Notes under the pieces: generated by a model
Seen by the model: the letters and a program-made list of their open reading frames with translations, nothing else
What the model was told of the DNA's origin: nothing
Databases searched by the model: none
Translations under genes and position numbers: made by a program
Shown here: positions 55,411 through 63,729 of the stretch, one piece after another
Layout of the letters: each line of letters opens with the position of its first letter
Position numbering within the stretch: the first letter of the stretch is position 1
Source of the DNA: CANKHA01 sp963750965
GTDB lineage: Bacteria > Pseudomonadota > Alphaproteobacteria > Rhizobiales > Xanthobacteraceae
Length of the DNA stretch: 64,000 nucleotides
Assembly: GCA_963750965.1 (NCBI GenBank)
Contig: CAVVSK010000013.1
Coordinates: 62,001 to 126,000, forward strand
Reading direction: 5' to 3'

Positions 55411-56322
55411 GTGCGTCCCTTGGGCCCAAATGCGCTGCTACTGGGCGTTGACGGCGGCGGCACGCGATGCCGGGCGCGCCTGAGCGACCCTGCGGGCGCG
55501 AAACTCGGCGAAGCAACCGCCGGCCCGGCAAACATCCGCCTCGGCCTAGAACGCAGCTTTTCAGCGATTCTCCAGGCAGCAACAGAATGCCTCGTCCAGG
55601 CCGGTCTCTCAAGCAGGGATTCCTCCCGCATCACCGCCTGCCTTGCGCTCGCGGGGGCGAGTGAGCCCGAGCATCTGGCTGCGGCGCAGGACTATCCGCA
55701 TCCCTTCCGCCGGGCGATCGTGACCACGGACGCGCATGCCGCCTGTATCGGCGCGCATGGCGGCCGCGATGGCGGCATCATCATCATCGGCACCGGCAGC
55801 ATCGGCTGGGCGGAGCGTAAGGGGCTTCACTTTCGCATCGGGGGCTGGGGTTGGCCGATCTCCGACGAGGGCAGCGGCGCCTGGATTGGCCATGAAGCGC
55901 TGCGCCGACTGCTCTGGGCCTATGACGGGCGGATTGATTGGTCGCCGCTATTGCGCGCGCTTTTCGCGCGGTTTGAGCAGGACCCGCATGCTATCCTGCA
56001 ATGGACGCTCAATGCTTCACCGCGCGACCTCGGCTCTCTTGCGCCGCTGATCGTGGAGTATGCGGCACAAAACGACCGTATCGGCCGGGAGCTAATGCAA
56101 ATGGCTGCAGTCCATATCGACGGTTTGGCGGAACGCCTGATCTCGCTCGGAACGCAGCGGCTGTCGGTGGTCGGCGGTCTCGCCGTGCATGTCGCACCCT
56201 GGCTGTCGCCAGTCATCAAATCTCACATCGTTGCGCCGGAAGGCGATGCGCTGGATGGCGCGCTGCGTCTGGCACGACAGACCGCCGTACGCCCCCGCTT
56301 TCCGCTGCTTGAGCGCGCCTGA
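55411..56322 (+). CDS. BadF/BadG-type N-acetylamino-sugar kinase
   Basis: 303 residues from a GTG at 55411. ASKHA fold: LLLGVDGGGTRCRARL phosphate loop, GIIIIGTGSIGWAE, GWPISDEGSGAWIGHEAL. Homologues phosphorylate GlcNAc, or both MurNAc and GlcNAc (MurK type), at O6. One-base overlap with the SIS gene (TGATG). The neighbouring murQ and nagA make this kinase the entry step of the recycling route. Confidence 0.92.
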   Translation: MRPLGPNALLLGVDGGGTRCRARLSDPAGAKLGEATAGPANIRLGLERSFSAILQAATECLVQAGLSSRDSSRITACLALAGASEPEHLAAAQDYPHPFRRAIVTTDAHAACIGAHGGRDGGIIIIGTGSIGWAERKGLHFRIGGWGWPISDEGSGAWIGHEALRRLLWAYDGRIDWSPLLRALFARFEQDPHAILQWTLNASPRDLGSLAPLIVEYAAQNDRIGRELMQMAAVHIDGLAERLISLGTQRLSVVGGLAVHVAPWLSPVIKSHIVAPEGDALDGALRLARQTAVRPRFPLLERA

Positions 56323-57350
56323 TGGACCAGCGCGATCGCCAGATGGCGACGGAATTCCGCGAGGCGCCGGTGGTGGTGGGGCGCCAGGCGGACGCGCTCG
56401 CCGCCCCGCTGGCGGAATTGGCGGCGCGGCTCAAACGCCGCCCGCCCGACGTGGTGGTGACCTGCGCGCGCGGAAGCTCGGCGCACGCTGCCACTTTCGG
56501 CAAGCATCTGTTCGAGCGGCATCTAGGCATCATTTGCGCGCCGGCGGCGCCCAACATCGCCAGCGTCTACCGCAAGGAGATGCGGCTGAGAGATCAGCTC
56601 TTTCTTTCCATCTCGCAGTCTGGCCGGAGCGATGACCTGGTCGAATCCGCGCGCATGGCGAAGGCGTCCGGCGCGATCACCGTGGCCATGGTCAATGACA
56701 CGGCCAGCCCACTGGCGGCGGATTCCGATATCGTGTTGCCGATCGGCGCCGGGCCCGAGCATAGCGTGGCAGCGACCAAGACCTTCGTCGCATCGCTGGC
56801 AGCGCTGTTGCGGCTGACTGCAGCATGGACGGAAGATGCAGATTTCGCCACAGCGCTCAAGCGCTTGCCGGACCGGCTGGCGGCAGCCTCTGACCTTGAT
56901 TGGAGCGCCGCGCTGGGCGCGCTGGCCGAAGCGACCAGCCTGCTGACGCTGGGCCGGGGACCCACGCTGGCGATCGCGCGTGAGGCGGCGCTGAAATTCA
57001 AGGAGACCTGCGATCTTCCGGCCGAGCCTTTCAGCGGCGCCGAATTCATGCATGGCCCCGTGTCTTTGGTGGATACGCATTATCCGGTGCTGATCTTTAT
57101 GCCGACCGACGCCGCGGCGAAGGGATTGGCCAAGCTCGCGGCCGACCTGGGCAGCAAAGGCGCATCGGTCTTTGTCACCGGCAGAGGCGAAGGCTCGGGA
57201 AGTCTTCCCTCCTTGTCACCCGAGCATCCCGATGCCGACGCTATTTGTTTGATCCAAAGCCTGTATGGATTATTGGTCACGCTGGCCGGACGGCGAGGCA
57301 CCAATGTCGACCAGCCGCGGCATCTGCGGAAAGTCACGCGAACGCGATGA
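56322..57350 (+). CDS. SIS-domain aminosugar deaminase/isomerase (GlmS/AgaS-like)
   Basis: 342 residues, two SIS domains: CARGSSAHAATFGKHLFER, LFLSISQSGRSDDLVESARM, GAGPEHSVAATKTFVAS, EPFSGAEFMHGPVSLVD. No glutaminase domain, so rather a NagB-II/GlmD-type deaminase converting GlcN-6P to Fru-6P. Overlaps nagA by 4 bp (ATGA) and the kinase gene by 1 bp. Cytosolic. Confidence 0.9.
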   Translation: MDQRDRQMATEFREAPVVVGRQADALAAPLAELAARLKRRPPDVVVTCARGSSAHAATFGKHLFERHLGIICAPAAPNIASVYRKEMRLRDQLFLSISQSGRSDDLVESARMAKASGAITVAMVNDTASPLAADSDIVLPIGAGPEHSVAATKTFVASLAALLRLTAAWTEDADFATALKRLPDRLAAASDLDWSAALGALAEATSLLTLGRGPTLAIAREAALKFKETCDLPAEPFSGAEFMHGPVSLVDTHYPVLIFMPTDAAAKGLAKLAADLGSKGASVFVTGRGEGSGSLPSLSPEHPDADAICLIQSLYGLLVTLAGRRGTNVDQPRHLRKVTRTR

Positions 57351-58510
57351 ACAATAATACGACGCAAGCTGTGGCGGCGGACCACATCTTCGACGGGATA
57401 AGCGTGCGCCACAATGCGGCGGTGCTGATCGAAGGCGAGGACATCGCCCGGATCGTGCATCGGCGAGAAGTACCGCGCGATACGCCCGTCCACGCGCTGC
57501 CTGAAGGAGCATGGCTCGCTCCCGGTTTCATCGACGTGCAGGTGAATGGTGGCGGCGACGTGCTGTTCAATGACAGCCCGACGCCGGAAGCGGTGGCCAC
57601 AATCGTGCGCGCACACCGCAATTTTGGCACGACGGGATTATTGCCGACATTGATCACCGACGCCGCCGAAAAGATGCCAGCGGCGATTGATGCCGTACAG
57701 ACCGCCATGGATCGCGAGCCGGGTGTGCTCGGGATTCATCTGGAAGGCCCGTTTATTTCGCTCGAGCGGCCCGGCGTGCACGAGATGAAATTCATCCGGA
57801 CAATCACGCCGGCCGATCTGGCGTTGCTGACGAAACCGCGTAAAGGCGTCACGCTGATCACGCTCGCACCCGAACAGATGCCGAAAGGCGCCATCGCGGG
57901 GCTTGCCAAGGCCGGCATTCGCGTCTCGCTCGGACATTCCATGGCCACTTACGAGCAGACGCGCGCCGCGATGAATGAGGGTCTCACCGGTTTCACGCAT
58001 TTGTTTAACGCCATGCCGCAAATACTGAGCCGGCAGCCCGGGCCGGTGGCGGCGGCGCTGGAATCGCCCGATGCCTTTTACGGACTGATCGTCGATGGCG
58101 AGCATGTCGACCCGGCCTCGCTTCGCTTTGCGTTGCGCGGGCTGGGACGGCCAATGCTGGTCACCGATGCGATGCCGCCGGTGGGCGGAAGCCGCACGAC
58201 GTTCACCCTTTACGGCCACGAGATCAGCGTGGGCAGCGGCCAGTTACGCCGCAACGACGGCACGCTCGCGGGCGCTTATCTCACCATGGCGCAAGCGGTG
58301 AAGAATTGCGTGCAGATGCTCGGCTTGCGCTTGGAAGACGCTCTGCCGCTGGCATCACGCAACCCGGCAGAATTCCTTGGGCTCGGCGGCCGGCTCGGCC
58401 AATTGGCGGGGGGTTTTCGCACCGACATGGTGGCTTTCCATCCCGAGCAGATCGAGGTGATCGAAACCTGGGTGGCGGGAAAACGATCTGCGAACGCAGA
58501 TCTGGCGTAA
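57347..58510 (+). CDS. nagA: N-acetylglucosamine-6-phosphate deacetylase
   Basis: 387 residues from the ATG at 57347, which overlaps the SIS stop. Metal/catalytic motifs: LAPGFIDVQVNGGGDVLFND, GIHLEGPFIS, SLGHSMATYEQT, THLFNAMPQ and VTDAMPPVGGSRT. Makes GlcN-6P and acetate. Last gene of the plus-strand operon; convergent with a binding-protein gene. Confidence 0.95.
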   Translation: MNNNTTQAVAADHIFDGISVRHNAAVLIEGEDIARIVHRREVPRDTPVHALPEGAWLAPGFIDVQVNGGGDVLFNDSPTPEAVATIVRAHRNFGTTGLLPTLITDAAEKMPAAIDAVQTAMDREPGVLGIHLEGPFISLERPGVHEMKFIRTITPADLALLTKPRKGVTLITLAPEQMPKGAIAGLAKAGIRVSLGHSMATYEQTRAAMNEGLTGFTHLFNAMPQILSRQPGPVAAALESPDAFYGLIVDGEHVDPASLRFALRGLGRPMLVTDAMPPVGGSRTTFTLYGHEISVGSGQLRRNDGTLAGAYLTMAQAVKNCVQMLGLRLEDALPLASRNPAEFLGLGGRLGQLAGGFRTDMVAFHPEQIEVIETWVAGKRSANADLA

Positions 58511-58547
58511 CGCTTCAGAGCGCGCGCCGCCGCATCGCTGAGTGCTC

Positions 58548-59549
58548 TTACTGCTTCGGACGCAGATCCAGCCCGACGCCCTTGTTGACGAATTGGGTGG
58601 AATAGGCGCGGCGATAATCGACATTCGGCTTGGTCACGCCCACGCGCACCATCTTGTCGAAGAAGCTTTTCATGCGCGCATCGGTCAGCGCGCCGATGCC
58701 GAGTTTCAGCGTATCGCCGGAATCGACGATGCCATATTCCTTCATCTTGGCGACCGAATAGGCGAGCAGTTCGTCGCTCATCTCGGGATTATGTTGCCGG
58801 ATCAGCGCATTCGCAGCCTTGTTGTCGCCGTAGAGATAATTGTACCAGCCGATAACAGAGGCATCGACGAAGCGCTGCACCAGGTCAGGCTTCTTCTCGA
58901 TCAGGTCGCGGCGGGTTTCGATCAGCGTCGAGTAAGAATCAAAGCCCTTGTCGGCCAGCAGAAAAATCTTCGGCTTGAAGCCGCCCCGCTTCTCCACCGC
59001 ATAAGGCTCCGAGGTGACATAGCCCTGCATCGCCGAGCGCTTGTCGACAAGGAATGGCTGGGGGTTGAAGGTGTACGGCTTCACCTGACTGTCCTTGAAG
59101 CCGAAGTCCGCCTTCAGCCACTGGAAATAGCTGGCCATGCCTTCCTTGGAGACGAACAGCGTCCGCGTCTTCAGATCATCGAATGACGCCACGTCCTGAT
59201 GCGCGAGCAACACCTGTGGATCCTTCTGGAAGATCGCGGCGATCGACACGGTGGGGATGTTCTGCTCGGCGGCATCGAAGGCCTGCAGCGAATTGGCGCT
59301 CATGAAGAAGTCGAGCTTGCCGGCGGGCAGCAGAATGCGGTTGTTCACGTTGGGGCCGCCGGGAATGATGGTCACGTCGAGGCGGTACATCTTGTAGGTG
59401 CCGTCCGCCACAGCCTGATAAAATCCCCCGTGCTCCGCTTCCGCCACCCAGTTTGTCGCGAAGGTGGCCTTGTCCAGCGTTTGCGCGGCGGCGGGCGCAG
59501 CGGTGACCGCGACAATCGTCAGGGCGCGCAACAAGCCCGCGAAATTCAT
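58548..59549 (-). CDS. ABC substrate-binding protein, NMT1/THI5-like
   Basis: 333 residues from the ATG at 59549, whose signal peptide is LLRALTIVAVTAAPAAA. Mature part ATFATNWVAEAEHGGFYQAV, LDFFMSANSLQAFDAAEQNI, VASFDDLKTRTLFVSKEGMA. Likely partner of the SsuBC-type ATPase and permease at 52.7-54.3 kb, as these lack their own binding protein. Pyrimidine/thiamine-precursor or sulfonate-type ligands are possible. Confidence 0.9.
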   Translation of the reverse strand: MNFAGLLRALTIVAVTAAPAAAQTLDKATFATNWVAEAEHGGFYQAVADGTYKMYRLDVTIIPGGPNVNNRILLPAGKLDFFMSANSLQAFDAAEQNIPTVSIAAIFQKDPQVLLAHQDVASFDDLKTRTLFVSKEGMASYFQWLKADFGFKDSQVKPYTFNPQPFLVDKRSAMQGYVTSEPYAVEKRGGFKPKIFLLADKGFDSYSTLIETRRDLIEKKPDLVQRFVDASVIGWYNYLYGDNKAANALIRQHNPEMSDELLAYSVAKMKEYGIVDSGDTLKLGIGALTDARMKSFFDKMVRVGVTKPNVDYRRAYSTQFVNKGVGLDLRPKQ

Positions 59550-59611
59550 CGTTTCATCCTCTGTTATTTTCCGCGACAATAGGCGAGCAAAGAGTGGTTG
59601 GCGAGACGCGA

Positions 59612-60511
59612 ATGAGTACACTTCCCAAGCGCGACTGGGCGGAAATGACCGCGCAGGATCTCGCCGCAGGTGTCGACAAAACACGCTGGATCGCCGTGCT
59701 GCCGCTTGCCGCCGTAGAACAGCATGGCCCGCACCTGCCGCTCGAGGTGGACGTAATTATCGCGGAAGCTTACCTCGCGCGGACGCGGAAGATTATTCCC
59801 GCGGACTTGCCGGTGACCTTCCTGCCGCTGCAGCCGATCGGTTTGTCGCAAGAGCATGTGGCTTTCCCCGGCACGCAGACGCTCTCGGCAGAAGCCGCTA
59901 TCCGCGCCTGGACGGAGATCGGCGAGCGCGTGCACCGCGCCGGCTTGCGCAAACTGCTGCTGATAACCAGCCACGGCGGCAACACCGCTGTTATGGACAT
60001 TGTGGCGCGCGACCTGCGCGCACGGAACGCAATGTTGGTGGTGACCTGCGGTTGGCATCGGTTCGGTTACCCGGACGGCCTTTTCTCCGCCGAGGAACAA
60101 AGACACGGCATACACGGCGGCGAGATCGAAACTTCGCTGATGCTGGCAGCGCGGCCGGACGCCGTGCAGATGGATAAGGCCGATAATTTCACCCCGGCTA
60201 CGGTGGCGATGGAAAAGGAATTCCGCTGGCTGCATGCCTCGCGTCCGGCCGGCTTCGGCTGGATGACGCAGGATTTGCATCCCTCCGGAGCCGTCGGCAA
60301 CGCGCGCATTGCCACGGCCGAGAAAGGTGAGGTCGCGCTGGCCCATGGCGCGAAAGCCTTCGTCGAGTTGCTGCGGGAGATCGATCGGTTCGATCTTGAG
60401 GCGCTCCGCGCGGGTCCGTGTGACTTAGCCGCAGTCCCGCCGAGTGTGATAAGCAGACGCCGTGTCCGCCGATGCGGACGAGCAACCTGGACAATCCCAT
60501 GCAGCGCGTGA
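59612..60511 (+). CDS. Creatininase-family metal amidohydrolase
   Basis: 299 residues from the ATG at 59612. Metal-binding sequence LPLAAVEQHGPHLPLEVDVI, SHGGNTAVMDI and HGGEIETSLML. Family members hydrolyse creatinine or cyclic/linear amides, including riboflavin- and F420-pathway formamides. Reads past the usual end (VSSRRRVRRCGRATW) into the nikR start region; the last 30 residues look non-homologous. Divergent from the binding-protein gene, 62 bp apart. Confidence 0.9.
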   Translation: MSTLPKRDWAEMTAQDLAAGVDKTRWIAVLPLAAVEQHGPHLPLEVDVIIAEAYLARTRKIIPADLPVTFLPLQPIGLSQEHVAFPGTQTLSAEAAIRAWTEIGERVHRAGLRKLLLITSHGGNTAVMDIVARDLRARNAMLVVTCGWHRFGYPDGLFSAEEQRHGIHGGEIETSLMLAARPDAVQMDKADNFTPATVAMEKEFRWLHASRPAGFGWMTQDLHPSGAVGNARIATAEKGEVALAHGAKAFVELLREIDRFDLEALRAGPCDLAAVPPSVISRRRVRRCGRATWTIPCSA

Positions 60512-60984
60512 CCATTACCCTCGACGACGAGCTTATGGCCGAGCTCGACCGGATCATCGCGGCCCGCGGCTATCAGAACCGCTCCGAGGCCATTCGCGAC
60601 CTCGCCCGTGCCGGTATCCGCCAGGAAGCCGCCACGCTGGACGAAAAGGGCGAATGCGTCGCCGCTCTGGTCTATGTGTATGACCATAACGCCCGGCAGC
60701 TCTCCAAGCGTCTGGCCGACACTTTCCATGACCATCATGAGATGTCGCTGGCCTCCATCCACTCGCATCTCGACCATGACAGCTGCATGGAAGTGACCAT
60801 CCTGCGCGGAAAGACCGGCAAGGTGCAGCACTTCGCCGAACATGTGATCGCCGAGCGCGGCGTGCGGCACGGCCGGCTGGTGCTGGTGCCGACGGATATG
60901 CTGATCAAGCCGCACTCGCACGAGGAAGGCGAGCATGACCATCCGCATCCGCATCCCGTGAAACACCGTCACCGCCCGGAATAG
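60499..60984 (+). CDS. nikR: Nickel-responsive regulator NikR
   Basis: 161 residues from the ATG at 60499 (MQRVTITLDDELMAELDRI). Ribbon-helix-helix N-terminus (YQNRSEAIRDLARAG) and ACT-like metal domain with ligand residues HHEMSLASIHSHLDHDSCME. The C-terminus is extended by a His-rich run (HSHEEGEHDHPHPHPVKHRH), unusual in length, perhaps metal-storing. Represses nickel uptake; its site is just downstream. Confidence 0.95.
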   Translation: MQRVTITLDDELMAELDRIIAARGYQNRSEAIRDLARAGIRQEAATLDEKGECVAALVYVYDHNARQLSKRLADTFHDHHEMSLASIHSHLDHDSCMEVTILRGKTGKVQHFAEHVIAERGVRHGRLVLVPTDMLIKPHSHEEGEHDHPHPHPVKHRHRPE

Positions 60985-61038
60985 GGTCGCATCCAGGCTG
61001 CGGAGCCCTTGCGTCGGGTAGGACATTCTTGCTAAAAG

Positions 61039-61075
61039 ATCATACTTGATATGATGTTTTCTGCAGAACATCATA
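61039..61075. promoter_or_regulatory. Palindromic NikR operator upstream of the nickel permease
   Basis: TATGATGTT at 61050-61058 and AACATCATA at 61067-61075 form a perfect inverted repeat around TTCTGCAG. An overlapping ATCATA-CTTGA-TATGAT palindrome occupies 61039-61055. The GTATGA/TCATAC-type half-sites match the NikR recognition style. Position: between nikR and the permease start, where repression of the permease is expected. Confidence 0.8.
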
Positions 61076-61106
61076 CTCCTGCTCCTGACATTTCGGAGGT
61101 TCCTGA

Positions 61107-62177
61107 ATGGCGTCCCGGCTTCTGCGTGTGTTCGATGACAGCAATACCCACACCCGCGGAAAGACCATCGGGCTTTATTCAGTGCTGATCGCCGTCAATA
61201 TCGCCGTCTGGGCCTGGGCCTTTCTGGCGCTGCACGACAACCCGATCCTGCTGGGCACCGCCTTCCTCGCTTACAGCTTCGGTCTGCGCCACGCGGTGGA
61301 TGCCGACCATATCGCCGCCATCGACAATGTGACCCGCAAGCTGATGCAGGAAGGCAAGAAGCCGCTCACCGTCGGCCTGTTCTTCTCGCTCGGCCATTCG
61401 ACGGTGGTGGTGCTTGCTTCGGTCGGCATCGCGATCACCGCCATGGCGTTCAAGGATCAGATGGAAGAATTCCATCCGGTTGGCGGCATGATCGGCACCT
61501 CGGTTTCCGCGGCCTTCCTGCTGCTGATCGGCGCCATCAACCTGGTCGTGCTGATCAATGTCTACAAGGCGTTCCGCCGCGTGAAGAACGGCGGCACTTA
61601 TTCCGAGAGCGACCTCGACATTCTGATGGCCAATGGCGGGTTTTTCGCCCGCATCTTTCGCCGCCTCTTCAGCCTGATCGGCCGTAGCTGGCACATGTAT
61701 CCGCTCGGCTTCCTGTTCGGGCTCGGCTTCGATACCGCCACCGAGGTGGCGCTGCTCGGCATCACCGCGGCGCAGGCCTCGAGCGGATTGTCGATGTGGT
61801 CGATCCTGATTTTCCCGGCGCTGTTCACTGCCGGCATGACGCTGCTCGACACCACCGACAGCGTCTTGATGGTTCGCGCCTATGGCTGGGCTTTCGTCAA
61901 ACCGGTGCGCAAGCTCTATTACAACATGACGATTACGTTTGTTTCCGTTGTCGTCGCGGTGCTGGTCGGAGGAATCGAAGCGCTCGGACTCATCGGCGAG
62001 AAGTTTGGCCTGCGCGGCGGACTGTGGGATCTGATCGGCGCATTGAACGAAGAGCTGGAGATGCTGGGTTATCTGATCGTGGCCGTCTTCATCGGCAGCT
62101 GGCTGCTCTCCATGCTGATCTACCGGCTGAAAGGCTATGACCGGATCGAAGTGGCGCCGGCTCCGGCTCAGAGCTAA
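61107..62177 (+). CDS. Nickel/cobalt permease, NixA/HoxN family
   Basis: 356 residues, eight helices. Signature HAVDADHIAAIDNVTRK, LFFSLGHSTVVVLASVG, LGFDTATEVALLGITAAQAS, GMTLLDTTDSVLMVRAYGWA. High-affinity Ni2+ uptake for urease or hydrogenase. Directly downstream of nikR and the palindrome. Confidence 0.96.
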   Translation: MASRLLRVFDDSNTHTRGKTIGLYSVLIAVNIAVWAWAFLALHDNPILLGTAFLAYSFGLRHAVDADHIAAIDNVTRKLMQEGKKPLTVGLFFSLGHSTVVVLASVGIAITAMAFKDQMEEFHPVGGMIGTSVSAAFLLLIGAINLVVLINVYKAFRRVKNGGTYSESDLDILMANGGFFARIFRRLFSLIGRSWHMYPLGFLFGLGFDTATEVALLGITAAQASSGLSMWSILIFPALFTAGMTLLDTTDSVLMVRAYGWAFVKPVRKLYYNMTITFVSVVVAVLVGGIEALGLIGEKFGLRGGLWDLIGALNEELEMLGYLIVAVFIGSWLLSMLIYRLKGYDRIEVAPAPAQS

Positions 62178-62180
62178 TCG

Positions 62181-63715
62181 TCATGCCCGGCCTGAACGTC
62201 CGCTTTTGACCGGAACGAGCAGGCGCCGGCCGCGCTCGAACAGCGCCGAGATCACCGGCCAGAACAGCAGCACGATCGCCAGCGTCGTGATCGAGCCGAC
62301 CAGGCCGTTCGACCAGAACACCTTCATGTCGCCGCCGGAGCCGATCATCGACAGGCGGAACGCATCCTCGGCGCGGTTGCCGAGCACCAGCGCCAGCGTG
62401 AACGGCGCCAGCGGAATGCCGATCTTCTTGAAGACATAGCCGACGACGCCGAACCGCAGCATCAGCCAGATGTCGAACATCGCGTTCTGGATCGCGATAG
62501 GCGCCGATCGCGCAGGACACCACGATCATCGGCGCGACCGCGGCGAACGGCACCCGCAGGATCGGAGGCAAAGATCGGCACCGTCGTCAGCACCAGCACG
62601 AGGCCGACGACATTGCCGAGATACATCGAGGCGATCAGGCCCCAGACGAAATCCTTGTGCTCGACGAACAGCAGCGGGCCGGGGTTGAGGCCCCACACCA
62701 TCAGCCCGCCGAGCAGGATCGCCGCGGTGCCGGAGCCGGGAATGCCGAGCGCCAGCATCGGCAGCAGCGCCGCGGTGCCGGAGGCATGCGCCGCGGTTTC
62801 CGGCGCGAACACGCCCTCGATGCGGCCCTTGCCGAAGCTGTTCGGGTCCTTGGAAAAGCGCTTGGCGAGGTTGTAGCCCATGAAGGACGCCGCGATCGCG
62901 CCGCCCGGCGTGATGCCGAGCCAGCAGCCGATGAAGGAGGAGCGCAGCAGCGTCACCCAGTATTTCGGCAGGTCCTTCCAGACCGCCAGCACCACGCGCA
63001 AGCGTGATGCCGGCGGCATGGCCGCGCAGCGCCAGCCGCTCCTCCATGGTGAGCAGGATTTCGCTGATGCCGAACAGGCCGATCACGGCGACCAGGAAAT
63101 TGACGCCGCGCAGCAGTTCGGTGGAGCCGAAGGTCATGCGCAACTGGCCGGACACCGTATCCATGCCGATGCCGGCGAGCAGCAGGCCGAGCGACATCGA
63201 GATGACGGTCTTGTGCTTGGCCTCGCGGCCGAGCCCGACGAAGGAGCAGAAGGTCAGCAGATAGACCGCGAAGAATTCCGGCGGTCCGAATTTCAGCGCG
63301 AAGCGACGAGATCATCGGCGCCAGGAAGGTGATCAGCATCACCGCGACCAGCGAGCCGATGAAGGACGAGGTGAAGGCCGCGGTCAGCGCTTCGGCCGCC
63401 CTGCCCTGCTGCGCCATCGGATAGCCGTCGAAGGTGGTCGCCACCGACCAGGCCTCGCCGGGGATGTTGAACAGGATCGAGGTGATGGCGCCGCCGAACA
63501 GCGCGCCCCAATAGATGCAGGACAGCATCACGATCGCCGAGGTCGGATCCATGGTGAAGGTCAGCGGCAGCAGGATCGCGACGCCGTTCGGCCCGCCGAG
63601 GCCCGGCAGCACGCCGACGAAAATGCCGAGCACCAGCCCGACCATCATCAGCGCCAGCGTCTTCCAGGTCAGCAGCACGGCGAAGCCCGTGCAAGAGGAG
63701 GCCGAGAGCTTCCAT
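62181..63715 (-). CDS. tctA: TctA permease of a tripartite tricarboxylate transporter, several frameshifts
   Basis: Pieces rebuild a protein of about 500 residues: MEALGLLLHG, VLPGLGGPNGVAILLPLTF, GAITSILFNIPGEAWSVATT, GVNFLVAVIGLFGISEIL, NSFGKGRIEGVFAPETA, ALGIPGSGTAAILLGGLMVW, GDMKVFWSNGLVGS. Frame changes near 63690, 63298, 63000, 62570 and 62495. Membrane transporter of the TTT family; error or decay. Overlapping-strand arrangement with tctB (start 15 bp after). Confidence 0.85.
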
Positions 63716-63729
63716 GACGTTAGCTTCGC

